64,000 bases of DNA from Sphingobium_A sp965228065 (GCA_965228065.1 OZ245788.1:4278001-4342000); one strand, 5' to 3'; positions 26,005 to 35,178 are shown, counted from the stretch's first letter. The notes: generated by a model not told the origin, from the sequence alone. Numbers and translations: made by a program.

Positions 26005-26848
26005 GCCCTTCGCGCTGCCCGGTTTCGACCTTGACGGTTTCGTCGCAGCGACCCTCGCCGAGGACTTGGGTGTTGCCGGGGATATCACCTCTGCGGCGGT
26101 GATTCCTGCCGATGCCGTGTTCGACGGGGTGATGGACAGCCGCGAGACCGTGACGGTCGCCGGGCTGTCGATCGCCGAGGCATTTTTTCGTCACCTCGAC
26201 CCCGACGTCGTGATCGAGGCACTGGCCAGCGACGGTGACCGCGTATCCGCAGGCACCGATCTGCTGCGTCTCAACGGTCGTGCACGTGCCATGCTCACCG
26301 CCGAACGCTCGGCGCTCAACACCGTCCAGCATCTGACCGGCATTGCCACGCTCACGCGTCGTTATGTCGATGCGATCGCCGGATCGGGTGCGATCCTGCT
26401 TGATACGCGCAAGACAATCCCCGGGCTGCGCGTGCTCGAGAAATACGCGACCCGGATGGGCGGGGCGCAGAACCATCGCATGGGTCTGTGGGATGCGGCG
26501 ATGATCAAGGACAACCACGTCGCGGTTGCAGGCGGCGTGGGAGAAGCCGTGCGTCGTGCCGTCGATGCCGGCATTGCCCGGATCATCGTCGAAGTCGATC
26601 GCATCGACCAGATCGAACCCGCACTTGTCGCAGGCGCGACACATCTGCTGCTCGACAATATGGAGCCTGCCACACTGCGGGCTGCCGTCAGGCTGGTGGG
26701 CGGACGCGTGCCGACGGAAGCATCGGGCGGCGTCACGCTGGACACCATTCGCGCAATCGCGGAGACCGGCGTCACCTACATCTCCGTCGGGCGGCTCACA
26801 CAGTCGGCGCCGGCATCGGATATCGGTCTGGATTTCGCGGCGGCCTGA
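25997..26848 (+). CDS. nadC: Nicotinate-nucleotide pyrophosphorylase (carboxylating)
   Basis: 283 residues, GTG at 25997 inside the nadA end. Seen: LAEDLGVAGDITSAAVIP, ERSALNTVQHLTGIAT, LLDTRKTIPGLRVLEKYA, GGAQNHRMGLWDAAMIKDNH, VEVDRIDQ, LLDNM and ASGGVTLDTIRAIAETGVTYISVG. These are the phosphoribosyl-pyrophosphate and quinolinate sites. Converts quinolinate to nicotinate mononucleotide, the step after NadA. Overlap suggests translational coupling. Confidence 0.97.
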   Translation: MTKPFALPGFDLDGFVAATLAEDLGVAGDITSAAVIPADAVFDGVMDSRETVTVAGLSIAEAFFRHLDPDVVIEALASDGDRVSAGTDLLRLNGRARAMLTAERSALNTVQHLTGIATLTRRYVDAIAGSGAILLDTRKTIPGLRVLEKYATRMGGAQNHRMGLWDAAMIKDNHVAVAGGVGEAVRRAVDAGIARIIVEVDRIDQIEPALVAGATHLLLDNMEPATLRAAVRLVGGRVPTEASGGVTLDTIRAIAETGVTYISVGRLTQSAPASDIGLDFAAA

Positions 26849-26865
26849 CGAAAGCAGCTTGTCAC

Positions 26866-26881
26866 TCCTGCTTTCGCAGGA
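26866..26881. repeat. Small REP-like hairpin after nadC
   Basis: TCCTGC-TTTC-GCAGGA, a 6-bp stem with tetraloop, between the nadC stop and the convergent DUF4112 gene. The TTTC loop recurs at 47506-47595 in a similar hairpin. May serve as a convergent terminator. Confidence 0.45.
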
Positions 26882-26906
26882 ATGGCAGGGTAGTGATTGG
26901 CTCGCT

Positions 26907-27329
26907 TCAGCCCTCGATCGTCACCGTCGCCGGATGATGCTTGTCGAGATGCCGTCTGATGATCTTCAGATTTTTGGTGTTCGACCGGTACAGGAAATCG
27001 AACAGATCCCCAGCGAGCGGGATCGCACCGAGCAGCGTGTCGATTCCAACATTGGCGGCCATGCGCGCGATCTGGAACTTCGACATGCCCAGGTTCCGGG
27101 CTTCCCATACGATCCAGGCCCCCATAGCGGCGGTGATTACGTCGCCGACAATGGGGATCAGGCCGACGATCGAATCCAGGCCGACCGGCCGGTTGATGCC
27201 GGGAATGACGAAGGCGCGTTCGAGCACCGCCTCCATCGCCTCGACCCGTTGGCGTATCGCGGCCGGATCGCGCCCGAGCTGGGGCAGCCCCTTGGCGATG
27301 CTTTCGAACTGATCGGGCGAAACCCGCAT
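26907..27329 (-). CDS. DUF4112-domain protein
   Basis: 140 residues from ATG 27329, preceded by GGAGAGGAG at good spacing; the longer frame is not supported. The DUF4112 core is clear: PGINRPVGLDSIVGLIPIVG, then ITAAMGAWIVWEARNLG and GTLLGAIPLAGDLFDFLY (GAIPLAGDLFDFLYRSNTKN). Two hydrophobic, Gly/Pro-rich segments may insert in the membrane. Function unknown. Forty-one bases downstream of the binding-protein gene, same strand. Confidence 0.85.
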   Translation of the reverse strand: MRVSPDQFESIAKGLPQLGRDPAAIRQRVEAMEAVLERAFVIPGINRPVGLDSIVGLIPIVGDVITAAMGAWIVWEARNLGMSKFQIARMAANVGIDTLLGAIPLAGDLFDFLYRSNTKNLKIIRRHLDKHHPATVTIEG

Positions 27330-27370
27330 GCGATGCTCCTCTCCTGCGCAGTCCGATATGGGGGCGGCGT

Positions 27371-28834
27371 TCAATCGTTCAACAGCCGGTGTAGCGGATG
27401 GGCGGCGCGGTTGTTGATGTGAAAGCCGCGCAGCTTTGGGCGCACCAGCGACCAGCGCAACGGAGTCGCGAGCGGGATGAAGGGGGTGTTGACGGCATAG
27501 GCGGCGTCCGCCTCGGCCAGCTTGACGCCGCGCTGGGCAAGCGTGAGCGCTTCGCGTGAAGCCGCGAGTGCATCACGCCCTGTTTCGCCACAGGGTAAGC
27601 CGACCTCGCACGACAGCCGGGTGAGGTACCAGGTCGCGCTGTCATTGGGGGCAACCGAATCGATCAGGCGCAGATCGGCCGGGCTGTCCAGCGAGACGCG
27701 CTGCGCAATGATGCCGATCCGGCCGAGGTCGAGCGCGATCCGCGTGAACAGCACGCGTGCGCCGGGCCCGTCGGGCAACGCGATACGCAGCCGCGGAAAC
27801 TCCACATTGTTGCCGCGCCATGCCGCGACGCGCGCGCGAGCAAGCGCGATGCGGTCGGCCAGCGGCAATGCAGCCCATTCGGGCAATGCCGGGCCCGCTG
27901 GCATTTCCAGCTTATCCGGCACGATCGAGAGCATGGGCCGCCAGCCCGGAACGCCAAAGGCGGCGACGAGCGTATCACGGTCGATCGCCATCGCGATCGC
28001 ACTGCGATTTTCCGCGCTGGCCAGAAATCCCTCATCACCGGTGACCGCCAGGCCGAACAGGCCACGCGCCGGATCGAAACGGAGCTGCGTTGCCGGCGGA
28101 TCGATAACCCGTGCGATGGCGAGATCGGCAAAGGTGCCGCCCAACACAAGATCGGTCTGATTCCGCTGATAGCGGACGAGTGCACGTGCGGCGCGTTCGC
28201 CGCGCAGCGCGACCGGATAGCGCGCCTGCTGTTCTTCCGGGAAATCGGCATCGACGATCGGCTTGAGTGCGATCACGCCATCGGCCTCACCGGCGATCCG
28301 GTAAGGACCGGTTCCCTGTTTCCGCAGCAGAAAGCCCATTTCGGGCTGGGTGAGCAGATCGAGGAAATGGGGGCGGGGACGGCTGAGCCGGACCTCCAAT
28401 ATCTCTGGTGTGACTGCGATGATCTCGTCGATCGCACTGAAATAGGGGGCGAAACGATTGCCTCCACCAGGATTGACGGCTGCGCGCATGATGCGTGCGA
28501 GTTCCTCGGCTGTGGCAGGCCGACCCGAGCGCCATTCGGCGCGGCGCAGACGGAAGATGTAGCTCAACCCGTCGTCGGAGACGATCCAGCGCTGTGCGAG
28601 TGCCGGTTCGATCCGGCCCGAAGCGTCGAGCGCGACAAGCCCCTGTGCGACGGCAAGCAAAAGGACAGCCTGTGGCGCGGGGGCCTCGTCGCGCTGAACG
28701 GCCGCGAGTTGGAGGGCAGGCCCGATAACGCTGACGCGCACGGGACCGTCAGGTTCGGATTGGCCCCAGCAACCTGCCAGCAGCGTTGCAAGCGTGACGA
28801 CGGTGGCCGAGCGGATGATTTGGTCGAACCTCAT
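27371..28834 (-). CDS. ABC transporter substrate-binding lipoprotein (peptide/oligopeptide type)
   Basis: 487 residues, ATG at 28834. Lipobox LLAGC at about 18-22. Family features: LAQRWIVSDDGLSYIFRLRRAEWRSGRPATAEE near the N-terminus, the FAPYFSAIDEI segment, and the ENRSAIAMAIDRDTLVAAF stretch typical of SBP_bac_5 proteins. No permease or ATPase genes are nearby, so it is an orphan, and it could have a role other than transport. The C-terminus ends in a conserved-looking RNNRAAHPLH-like segment. Confidence 0.85.
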   Translation of the reverse strand: MRFDQIIRSATVVTLATLLAGCWGQSEPDGPVRVSVIGPALQLAAVQRDEAPAPQAVLLLAVAQGLVALDASGRIEPALAQRWIVSDDGLSYIFRLRRAEWRSGRPATAEELARIMRAAVNPGGGNRFAPYFSAIDEIIAVTPEILEVRLSRPRPHFLDLLTQPEMGFLLRKQGTGPYRIAGEADGVIALKPIVDADFPEEQQARYPVALRGERAARALVRYQRNQTDLVLGGTFADLAIARVIDPPATQLRFDPARGLFGLAVTGDEGFLASAENRSAIAMAIDRDTLVAAFGVPGWRPMLSIVPDKLEMPAGPALPEWAALPLADRIALARARVAAWRGNNVEFPRLRIALPDGPGARVLFTRIALDLGRIGIIAQRVSLDSPADLRLIDSVAPNDSATWYLTRLSCEVGLPCGETGRDALAASREALTLAQRGVKLAEADAAYAVNTPFIPLATPLRWSLVRPKLRGFHINNRAAHPLHRLLND

Positions 28835-29002
28835 CCGCCGACCAGATCCGCCGCCGCATGCCGCATGCCGCGATAATGTATGTGAGCCGGTGCGCGACTA
28901 CGCATGAACTGCCACCGCTGGATCACCTGTGGGTCGTTTGATTGCCAGACATCGGGTTAACCCAAGCGGGCGAGCACGGCAAATGGTGCTGGGGTTGTCC
29001 GC

Positions 29003-29182
29003 TCAATCGAGCTGCTTGACGATCATGCGCCTGATCGCGTCCTGTCGCGTGATGCCGCCGCCTTCACGTGCGATCCAGGCATCGAGTGCATCGATCAGCG
29101 CCGTCTCAAGCCGGATACCCACCAATATCTTGGCGCTGCCACCATTCTCGATGCGCGGCCATCCCACCGCTGAATGTCTCAT
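29003..29182 (-). CDS. Ribbon-helix-helix (CopG-like) DNA-binding protein
   Basis: 59 residues from ATG 29182, with GAGAGG upstream. The end ILVGIRLETALIDALDAWI, then EGGGITRQDAIRRMIVKQLD is a typical RHH unit: a beta strand followed by two helices. No toxin gene adjoins it, so an antitoxin role is not supported by context. Could be a small chromosomal regulator. Confidence 0.7.
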   Translation of the reverse strand: MRHSAVGWPRIENGGSAKILVGIRLETALIDALDAWIAREGGGITRQDAIRRMIVKQLD

Positions 29183-29713
29183 GTTTACGCTACCTCTCGT
29201 CGGAACCGAATACGCGTGCCCAACGTCGACACCCTTCAACAACGAACGAAGGTGACGATTTCATCCCGGTCAATTTACAGGAAGCGATTGAAGTCCAAAA
29301 GAAACTGCCTCGCGCCGAGCGAAACCGGGATCAAAAGGCGATCGGCGCTGCCATCCGGTCAATGCAGCGGGTGGCTCAACTGCGTCTCCCGCAACGCCCG
29401 ACTACGGTCCGCATCGGGATCGGAGCCGATGCTGAGCGTCCGTCCGGCATAGAACAGAGCGAGCCTTCCCTGAACGTCTGCCTCGGCGGGGCCCGCCGCG
29501 TTCAGGGGGGCGGGGGTGGGATGGTCGTTTTCGTTCTCGGGCGACACTGGCAAACCCCTTGATGCAAGCAGGAGCGCGCTGTTGCTCTGTCGCCGGGCGC
29601 TTGCGTGCCGAAACCGACGATTAGGTCATCCTACCCGACATCGTCAGAACTGGCGAGAAATATGCGGGCGTTCTTTCTTAAATTCGGGCACCAAGGCCAA
29701 CTGGGCGCCGGCA
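29183..29713. other. Intergenic stretch without a convincing gene
   Basis: About 530 bases between the RHH gene and the cspA promoter. A 64-codon minus-strand frame (29359-29553, TTG start right after AAGGGG) is the only candidate; its product has no recognisable domain, so I leave it uncalled. Composition becomes AT-richer towards the cspA promoter. Confidence 0.45.
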
Positions 29714-29742
29714 TTGCTAAAATAATCGATGTTCGCTATACA
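29714..29742 (+). promoter_or_regulatory. Probable cspA promoter
   Basis: TTGCTA (29714-29719) and TATACA (29737-29742) with 17-base spacing, in an AT-rich stretch. This would give a 5' leader of about 120 bases before the ATG at 29868, as is usual for cold-shock genes whose leader folds with temperature. Confidence 0.55.
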
Positions 29743-29867
29743 AAACAGGCTATCGTCGCCTGCGACGGAAAATTATCCCCTTGGGGCTCGATCTTCCTTT
29801 TCACGCTACTGGCGCCACGGGAATGTTTTTCCGGGGCTTCATTCTATATTTCCTGAAAGGAAGACTC

Positions 29868-30074
29868 ATGCCTATCGGCACCGTAAAATTCTTCAATAGC
29901 GACAAGGGTTATGGCTTCATTCAGCCCGAAGACGGCGGCAATGACAGCTTCGTGCACATCTCCGCCGTCGAGCGCGCGGGCATGAGCACGCTGAACAAGG
30001 ACCAGCGCGTCAGCTATGACATCGAGGCTGACCAGCGCGGCAAGCAGTCGGCGGTCAATCTCCAGGCACTCTGA
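29868..30074 (+). CDS. Cold-shock protein, CspA family
   Basis: 68 residues, ATG at 29868 after GAAAGGAAG. A complete OB-fold cold-shock domain: GTVKFFNSDKGYGFI (RNP1) and NDSFVHISAV (RNP2), ending RGKQSAVNLQAL. Binds single-stranded RNA/DNA and melts structure. Long leader upstream and a clear rho-independent terminator downstream make it monocistronic. Confidence 0.95.
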   Translation: MPIGTVKFFNSDKGYGFIQPEDGGNDSFVHISAVERAGMSTLNKDQRVSYDIEADQRGKQSAVNLQAL

Positions 30075-30159
30075 TCGCGATCGGCCGGGGGTGCGTTTCT
30101 GACGCTGCCCGGCCGCATCGAAGATCCTGTGCGGCGAACCTTGCGTTCGTCCGGGAAAG

Positions 30160-30189
30160 AAGAGCAGGTTCCGATCGGAGCCTGCTCTT
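30160..30189 (+). terminator. Rho-independent terminator of the cold-shock gene
   Basis: AAGAGCAGG and CCTGCTCTT form a 9-bp stem with a 12-base loop, followed by TTTTT. It starts 85 bases after the stop codon and is the clearest intrinsic terminator in the window. Confidence 0.85.
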
Positions 30190-30265
30190 TTTCTGTATGG
30201 AGGCTGCCATAGAGCGGATGTTGTTGCGTCGACCGCTTATTGCGGCCCATTTTTGCCGACGCCGA

Positions 30266-30523
30266 TCAGCTCCGGATCGGGCGCGGCAGCGATGAAATCT
30301 TGTTTCTGCGCCGGATCTCTGCTGCCCCCGCCGACCGTCGCAATGCGTCCACCGCTTCGACGCAGGCGGCCTCGGTCTTGTAACCGCCGCCCGCCGCCAG
30401 CACCGCGCCATTCGCGGTACAGAAGCGCCAACGCCAGTCCCCACCCGTCCGCAATATCGTCGTCAGGCTTTTCTCCTGTGCGCGGAATATGTCGAAATAG
30501 GGCGGGGAAAGATCGTTCGACAC
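30266..30523 (-). CDS. DUF1508 (YegP-like) small protein
   Basis: 85 residues if started at GTG 30523. The recognisable part is PPYFDIFRAQ followed by DWRWRFCTANGAVLAAGGGYKTEAACVEAVDALRRSA: the single DUF1508 repeat with its GEIL..S..Y.. pattern. The open frame continues upstream through the tRNA gene and cannot be coding there. The start has only a distant GGAG. The C-terminus is basic (RRRNKISSL). Function of the family is unknown. Confidence 0.5.
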   Translation of the reverse strand: MSNDLSPPYFDIFRAQEKSLTTILRTGGDWRWRFCTANGAVLAAGGGYKTEAACVEAVDALRRSAGAAEIRRRNKISSLPRPIRS

Positions 30524-30855
30524 CTGCAACGGGATCGATCTCCAGGGATATTGGCCAATCAATCCGCCATCGCCCGACGCAGCCGAAGGCAGCTTGTCCC
30601 CCAGCGCAGATTCGGATGGGCCAGTTGCATTTGCCACGGAGCGTTCTGTGGGACGCAACGGCGATATGATGTTCGAATGGATCAACACGGCTCTCCGGCT
30701 TGCAAGCGGGAGCGGGGTGTCTCTCGGTCGTCGCGTGCCTGCAGGCCCTTCGAGCAACGATGGCACAGCATACGCCCGTTCGCCGATGCGCGCAAAGCAT
30801 ATACGCCGATCCCCCTTGCGCATCAGCACCCGGTCGTTCCATGGGGGAGCGCGGC

Positions 30856-30940
30856 GCCCCCTTGGCGAAATTGGTAGACGCACGGCACTTAAAATGCCGG
30901 GCCTGATGGCGTCCCGGTTCGAGTCCGGGAGGGGGCACCA
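30856..30940 (+). tRNA. tRNA-Leu (anticodon UAA)
   Basis: The acceptor arms GCCCCCT (30856-30862) and AGGGGGC (30930-30936) pair fully; the discriminator A is followed by an encoded CCA. The anticodon arm CGGCA-CTTAAAA-TGCCG gives UAA, read by UUA/UUG leucine codons. The T arm reads CCGGTTCGAGTCCGG. A variable arm of class II size lies between. Confidence 0.95.
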
Positions 30941-31013
30941 TTTCGGCGCTATGGCCGAGAAAATTCGGTACGAGACGGTAGCGGCCTGGTCGCCACTGCC
31001 GTCCGTATCGGAA

Positions 31014-31439
31014 CTATCCGGTCACTTGCACGAGCATCAGATTGGCCGGCGTCCCCAGTGCGGGCAAATCGAAACGGGTGTCGGTAATCCACAGCAGCTT
31101 GCCCGAGGCATCGACGATCCGGGCGGAGACGGCATAGTTGCGGCCCGGCTTGATCCGTCCAGCATCATAGTCGATCGCAAAGGGGATCGGCACCTGCCGT
31201 CCGGCCGTTTCGATCTCGACTTCAGCGATGACCGGCGCCGCGACATCCATCAGGCTTACATCCGAAATCGTGACCTTAAGCCGCGCATCCCGCGGCAAAG
31301 CGATGCGCTGTCGATAGGCAGCTGTGCCGTTGAGCGTCACCCGCGCCGCAGGGGTTTCAGGACCAGCGGGCCGGGACGGCGCATCGGCAGTCTGGCAGGC
31401 GGAAAGAGCCGCAAGGGTCAGGAGCAGCACAGGACGCAT
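31014..31439 (-). CDS. YbaY/YscW-like envelope lipoprotein
   Basis: 141 residues, ATG at 31439 after AGAGGAGG. Lipobox LSAC at residues 12-15. The rest is one beta-rich domain: VTLNGTAAYRQRIALPRDARL, SDVSLMDVAAPVIAEVEIETAG, QVPIPFAIDYDAGRIKPGRNY, ARIVDASGKLLWITDTRF. This matches YbaY-type lipoproteins, related to YscW pilotins, whose function is unclear. Alone on its strand between the tRNA and the hydrolase unit. Confidence 0.85.
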   Translation of the reverse strand: MRPVLLLTLAALSACQTADAPSRPAGPETPAARVTLNGTAAYRQRIALPRDARLKVTISDVSLMDVAAPVIAEVEIETAGRQVPIPFAIDYDAGRIKPGRNYAVSARIVDASGKLLWITDTRFDLPALGTPANLMLVQVTG

Positions 31440-31538
31440 CGTCGTTCCTCCTCTTGAGTTTCAGCGCACCGTTCCATGGCAGATCATGTCAGATGCGATA
31501 CAGAGCATCTTGCGCTCACGATGACAATCACAGGGCCG

Positions 31539-32597
31539 TCAGCGCCGAACCTTGCCGCGCCTGCCAGCGGATTCGAGATGCGTATCGAAGAAGCCGGCAA
31601 TCAGCCGATAAGCCTCCATCGATTCCGGCATGTCCGGCCAGACGAAGAATGCGTGGGCCAGGCCGTCGAACAGCTGCAATTCGGACGAGACGCCCGCGGC
31701 ACTCAGGCGGCGATGCGCCAGCGTCAATGCGCTGGCCGCGAAGTCGCGGCTGCCCGCCAGCAGCAGCGTCGGCGGCATCGCCGCGACCTCCTGCTGCGAT
31801 GCCATCGGATAGGCCGTCGTGTCGCTTGCGGGAACGCCGGTCATATAGGCGGTCGGCAGCGTATCGGGCAGCGGTCCATTCGCCATCGGCGCGGTGCCGG
31901 TGATCGGGCCGACGAGATGCGGACTGTCGCCGCTATAGGGCGCTCCCGTACCGCAGAACGTGCCGATGGCGCCCGGACGAGGCAGTCCCTGTTTCCGGAT
32001 CCAGGCGGTCGATTGCGCGGTGATGATCCCGCCGGCCGAACAGCCGTAAATGCCGATCGATCCAGCGCGATGGTTCTTCAGCAAGGCGCGATAGACCGCG
32101 GTCACATCCTCCGACGCAGCGGGATAACGGTTCTCCGGCGTGAGCCGATAGTCGACGGTGACGACTTCGACGCCCATGGTCGCGGCGATCGGGATCGCTT
32201 CGACCAGCGCGCCGCTGCCAGATCCCCACATGAAGGCGCCGCCATGCACGTTGATCAGCACACGCCCGCGATTGCGCGGGCCCACGCCACCTTGCGGCGT
32301 CACGACATGAACGCGTACGCCGCCGATGACGGCTTCCCGCTCGCTGGTGCGGAAATGACGGCGCATTTCGGCGAGGCGATCGTCATTGTAGGTCTGGAAG
32401 AAGGCGCGCGCTTTCGCGATGTCTCCTTTGAAATCGGGCGCCTTCACCGCCGCGATCCGCGCCAGCACCTTCTTTGCTTCAGGGCTCAGCTGATTGGAGG
32501 CGGGCAAGGCGAAACCCTGTACCTGCAACGGCGCTGCGTCCTGGGCGGCGACGGGCGCCGAACAAAGCAGCGCGGCGATCGCGATTGCGGTCCTCAT
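31539..32597 (-). CDS. Exported alpha/beta hydrolase, HSL-type esterase (first copy)
   Basis: 352 residues, ATG at 32597. Signal peptide to about residue 19 (PVAAQD). HSL-family motifs: NVHGG at 117-120 for the oxyanion hole, GCSAG with nucleophile S187, SRD near 292 and LAHAFF with the catalytic His. Acts on small esters outside the cytoplasm; substrate unknown. Its ATG overlaps the stop of the second hydrolase gene (ATGA), so it is the last gene of a coupled three-gene unit. Confidence 0.88.
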   Translation of the reverse strand: MRTAIAIAALLCSAPVAAQDAAPLQVQGFALPASNQLSPEAKKVLARIAAVKAPDFKGDIAKARAFFQTYNDDRLAEMRRHFRTSEREAVIGGVRVHVVTPQGGVGPRNRGRVLINVHGGAFMWGSGSGALVEAIPIAATMGVEVVTVDYRLTPENRYPAASEDVTAVYRALLKNHRAGSIGIYGCSAGGIITAQSTAWIRKQGLPRPGAIGTFCGTGAPYSGDSPHLVGPITGTAPMANGPLPDTLPTAYMTGVPASDTTAYPMASQQEVAAMPPTLLLAGSRDFAASALTLAHRRLSAAGVSSELQLFDGLAHAFFVWPDMPESMEAYRLIAGFFDTHLESAGRRGKVRR

Positions 32598-33577
32598 CGT
32601 TTCAATTCCCCCAGTTGCGCGGTCAGGAACCGCGCCATCGTCGCAAAGGCCTCATCGCTTTCGGGTGCTTCGATATAGGCCCAGAAGGCATGCGGCAGGC
32701 CATCGAACAGTGTCAGCCTGGCCGAACTCCCCGCCGCATCGAGCTTGCGGCAGAAATTGGCTGTGGCCGACAACAGATAATCACGGCTGCTGGCGATACA
32801 GAGTGTCGGCGGCCATCCATCCAGCCGCCCGCGTGCAGGCGAGAGCATCGGATCGGCAAGGTCTCCGGGGCCGGCATACGCGCGGATCGCTGCTTCGGGC
32901 AGCGCTTCGCCGAAGATTGTCGCGCTGTCGCCGCGATCGGCGAAGTCGCCGCTTCCCGAAAATATGCCAAGCGCGCCGGGCAGCGGCAGTTTCTCGCTGC
33001 GAAGCCGGGCGATCAGTTGCGGCGCCAATATCGCGCCGGCAGAGGTGCCGTACAGACCGATCCCGTGAGCCGGTGTCTGTTTCGTCAGTGCGCGATACAC
33101 CGTCAGGGCATCGTCCACGGCGGCCGGAAACCGGTGCTCGGGCGACAGGCGATAGAGCACCGCGACGACGCGATAGCCGGTCAATGCGGCGACCGGGATA
33201 TTCTCGGTCAACGATCCCGAATCGAGCACGAAGCCGCCGCCATGGAGGTTCATCAGGGTCGGTGCGCCCTTGCGGGGCCTGGGCGGCGTGAAGATGCGGA
33301 CGGGAACGCCCGCAATTACCGTCTCCTCGACGGTCACCCCATAACGCGCCTTCATCCGCTCGCCGATTTCGCGTTGAATCGCATCGGCCGCGGCACGCCG
33401 GGCATCCATCGTGGCGGGGCGGGGCTTGCTCTGTTGCGCGGCAAGTTCGGCCAGTCGTGCGCGTGCCTCGGGACTCAGCGATGCCGGGGGCAGATCGTGC
33501 GCCGCCATTGGGCTCGCGACGCCCAGCGCCAGCGCCGAGATCACGACCGCGATGCCGGCTTTCGCTGTTGCGGTCAT
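32594..33577 (-). CDS. Exported alpha/beta hydrolase, HSL-type esterase (second copy)
   Basis: 327 residues from ATG 33577. The frame is open far upstream, but this start overlaps the ligase stop (ATGA) and begins a signal peptide (VVISALALGVASPMAAHD). LHGGGFVLDSG (111-121), GTSAG with S179, SSRDYLL and LPHAFW are the catalytic parts. The protein is a distant paralogue of the next gene product, with similar order of motifs (Y-R-L-[ST]-P-E-x-R-[YF]-P-A), which suggests duplication and divergence for related esters. Confidence 0.88.
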   Translation of the reverse strand: MTATAKAGIAVVISALALGVASPMAAHDLPPASLSPEARARLAELAAQQSKPRPATMDARRAAADAIQREIGERMKARYGVTVEETVIAGVPVRIFTPPRPRKGAPTLMNLHGGGFVLDSGSLTENIPVAALTGYRVVAVLYRLSPEHRFPAAVDDALTVYRALTKQTPAHGIGLYGTSAGAILAPQLIARLRSEKLPLPGALGIFSGSGDFADRGDSATIFGEALPEAAIRAYAGPGDLADPMLSPARGRLDGWPPTLCIASSRDYLLSATANFCRKLDAAGSSARLTLFDGLPHAFWAYIEAPESDEAFATMARFLTAQLGELKR

Positions 33578-35178
33578 CCCGTCTCGCCGGCTTCCAGTGC
33601 ACGCAGCACCTTCTTGTCGATCTTGCCCACGCTGGTCTTGGGCAGTTCGGCGATCGGCATGATCCGGTCGGGAATGGCGTAGCGACTGATCGTGCCTGCC
33701 GCGACATAGGGGGTCAGATGCTCGCGAACGGAATCGATCGACACCGGCTCTCCACGCGCAACGACATAGGCAACCGGCCGTTCGCCCCAGCGTTCGTCGG
33801 GAACGCCGATCACCGCTGCCGCCGCGATGCCCGGATGACGCATCAACAGATCCTCGACTTCCGCCGACGACACCCATTCGCCGCCGGTCTTGATGACATC
33901 CTTCAATCGATCGCGGATGACGAGATCGCCATTGGACTCGATCGTCGCGACGTCCTGGGTGTGGAGCCAGCCGCCGGCCCAAAGCTCGGCGGAGGCAGCC
34001 GCATTTCCGGCATAATCAGGGGTCAGCCACGGCGCGCGTGCGATGACCTCGCCGCGTTCCCCGCCATCGATGCGCAACTGGACGAGCGGGATCGGGCGAC
34101 CTGCACGGCACAGCAATTCGTCGGCATCGCCTGGTTCGCCAGCTATGCGGCGTGCCATCGTGAGGACCGGCCCGGTTTCCGACATGCCGTATCCGGCATA
34201 GGCCGTGATGCCGCGCGCGCCGGCGGCGCGGCGGAGTGGCGCGGGAAGGGCCGATCCACCGACCACCATCGTCCATCGCCCCTCGACCCGCCGATCGCCG
34301 AATGCGTCGATCAGCATCTGAAGGATCGTCGGCACGCCGTGCGAGAATGTGACGCCTTCGCTTTCCTTCAGCGCGATCAACCGGTCGGGAATGTAGCGGC
34401 CAGGATAGACCTGCTTCACGCCGAGCATGGTTGCGACAAAGGGGATACCCCAGGCATGGACATGAAACATCGGCGTGATCGGCATGTAGATGTCGTCGCG
34501 CCGGAAAGACTGATCGTCGGGTTGATTGGCGAGGTTCGCCGCGACTGCCAGCGTGTGCAGCACGAGTTGACGATGACTGAACCGCACCGCCTTGGGCAGC
34601 CCGGTCGTGCCGGTGGTGTGGAATGTCGTCGCGATCGCATTTTCGTCGAAATCGCGAAATGCGAAGGGTGTGTCGTCGGCCGCCAACAGCGCCTCATATT
34701 CGCCAGCCACGGGCAGGTCCGGCGCCGAAACCTCGCCGCTGTCGCACATCAGGATCACATGGCGCAGCGCCGGCAGACGGGATGCCAGACCCTGAACCAG
34801 CTCGACGAAGTCGCCATGGACCAGCAGAACCGCCGCGCCCGTGCTATCCAGCGTATAGGCGATCTGTTCGGGCGACAGGCGGACGTTCACCGTCTGCAGC
34901 ACAGCGCCCATCATCGGGATCGCGAAATAGGATTCGAGATAGCGATGGCTATCCCAGTCGAGCACCGCGGCGACATCGCCTTCCTCGACGCCGAGATCGG
35001 CAAGCGTGCGGGCGAGCCGGCCGATGCGGCGGGCGAATTCGGGATAGTCGCGGCGCTGGCCGTCGGTGCCGACAATCTCGTTGCCTGATCGTGCGTCGAT
35101 CCCGGTTTGCAGCAACTGGCCGATCAGCAGCGGATACGCATAAGTCTCGTCGGCGGGTTCGGCGAAACGCAAAGGCAT
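33574..35178 (-). CDS. AMP-binding acyl-CoA ligase
   Basis: 534 residues from ATG 35178 (a TTG two codons upstream is possible). ATP/AMP motif TTGTTGLPKAV at 188-198; YGMSETGPVLTMA; WLHTQDVATIESNGDLVIRDRLKDVIKTGGEWVSSAEVE; and PKTSVGKIDKKVL carrying the adenylation lysine. Activates a carboxylic acid (medium- or long-chain or aromatic; not decidable) to its CoA ester. First gene of the unit with two esterases, so it may activate acids they release. Divergent from a TetR regulator. Confidence 0.93.
   Translation of the reverse strand: MPLRFAEPADETYAYPLLIGQLLQTGIDARSGNEIVGTDGQRRDYPEFARRIGRLARTLADLGVEEGDVAAVLDWDSHRYLESYFAIPMMGAVLQTVNVRLSPEQIAYTLDSTGAAVLLVHGDFVELVQGLASRLPALRHVILMCDSGEVSAPDLPVAGEYEALLAADDTPFAFRDFDENAIATTFHTTGTTGLPKAVRFSHRQLVLHTLAVAANLANQPDDQSFRRDDIYMPITPMFHVHAWGIPFVATMLGVKQVYPGRYIPDRLIALKESEGVTFSHGVPTILQMLIDAFGDRRVEGRWTMVVGGSALPAPLRRAAGARGITAYAGYGMSETGPVLTMARRIAGEPGDADELLCRAGRPIPLVQLRIDGGERGEVIARAPWLTPDYAGNAAASAELWAGGWLHTQDVATIESNGDLVIRDRLKDVIKTGGEWVSSAEVEDLLMRHPGIAAAAVIGVPDERWGERPVAYVVARGEPVSIDSVREHLTPYVAAGTISRYAIPDRIMPIAELPKTSVGKIDKKVLRALEAGETG

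Noticed and set aside
29003..29182. Toxin-antitoxin system built on the ribbon-helix-helix protein
   Set aside because: No partner frame of toxin size or type lies on either side.
29359..29553. 64-codon minus-strand frame before the cspA promoter
   Set aside because: A TTG start directly abuts the possible ribosome site and the product has no recognisable feature.
30237..30941. 234-codon minus-strand frame over the tRNA-Leu gene
   Set aside because: It begins inside the tRNA and has no protein-like composition; only a short DUF1508 segment in another frame is credible.
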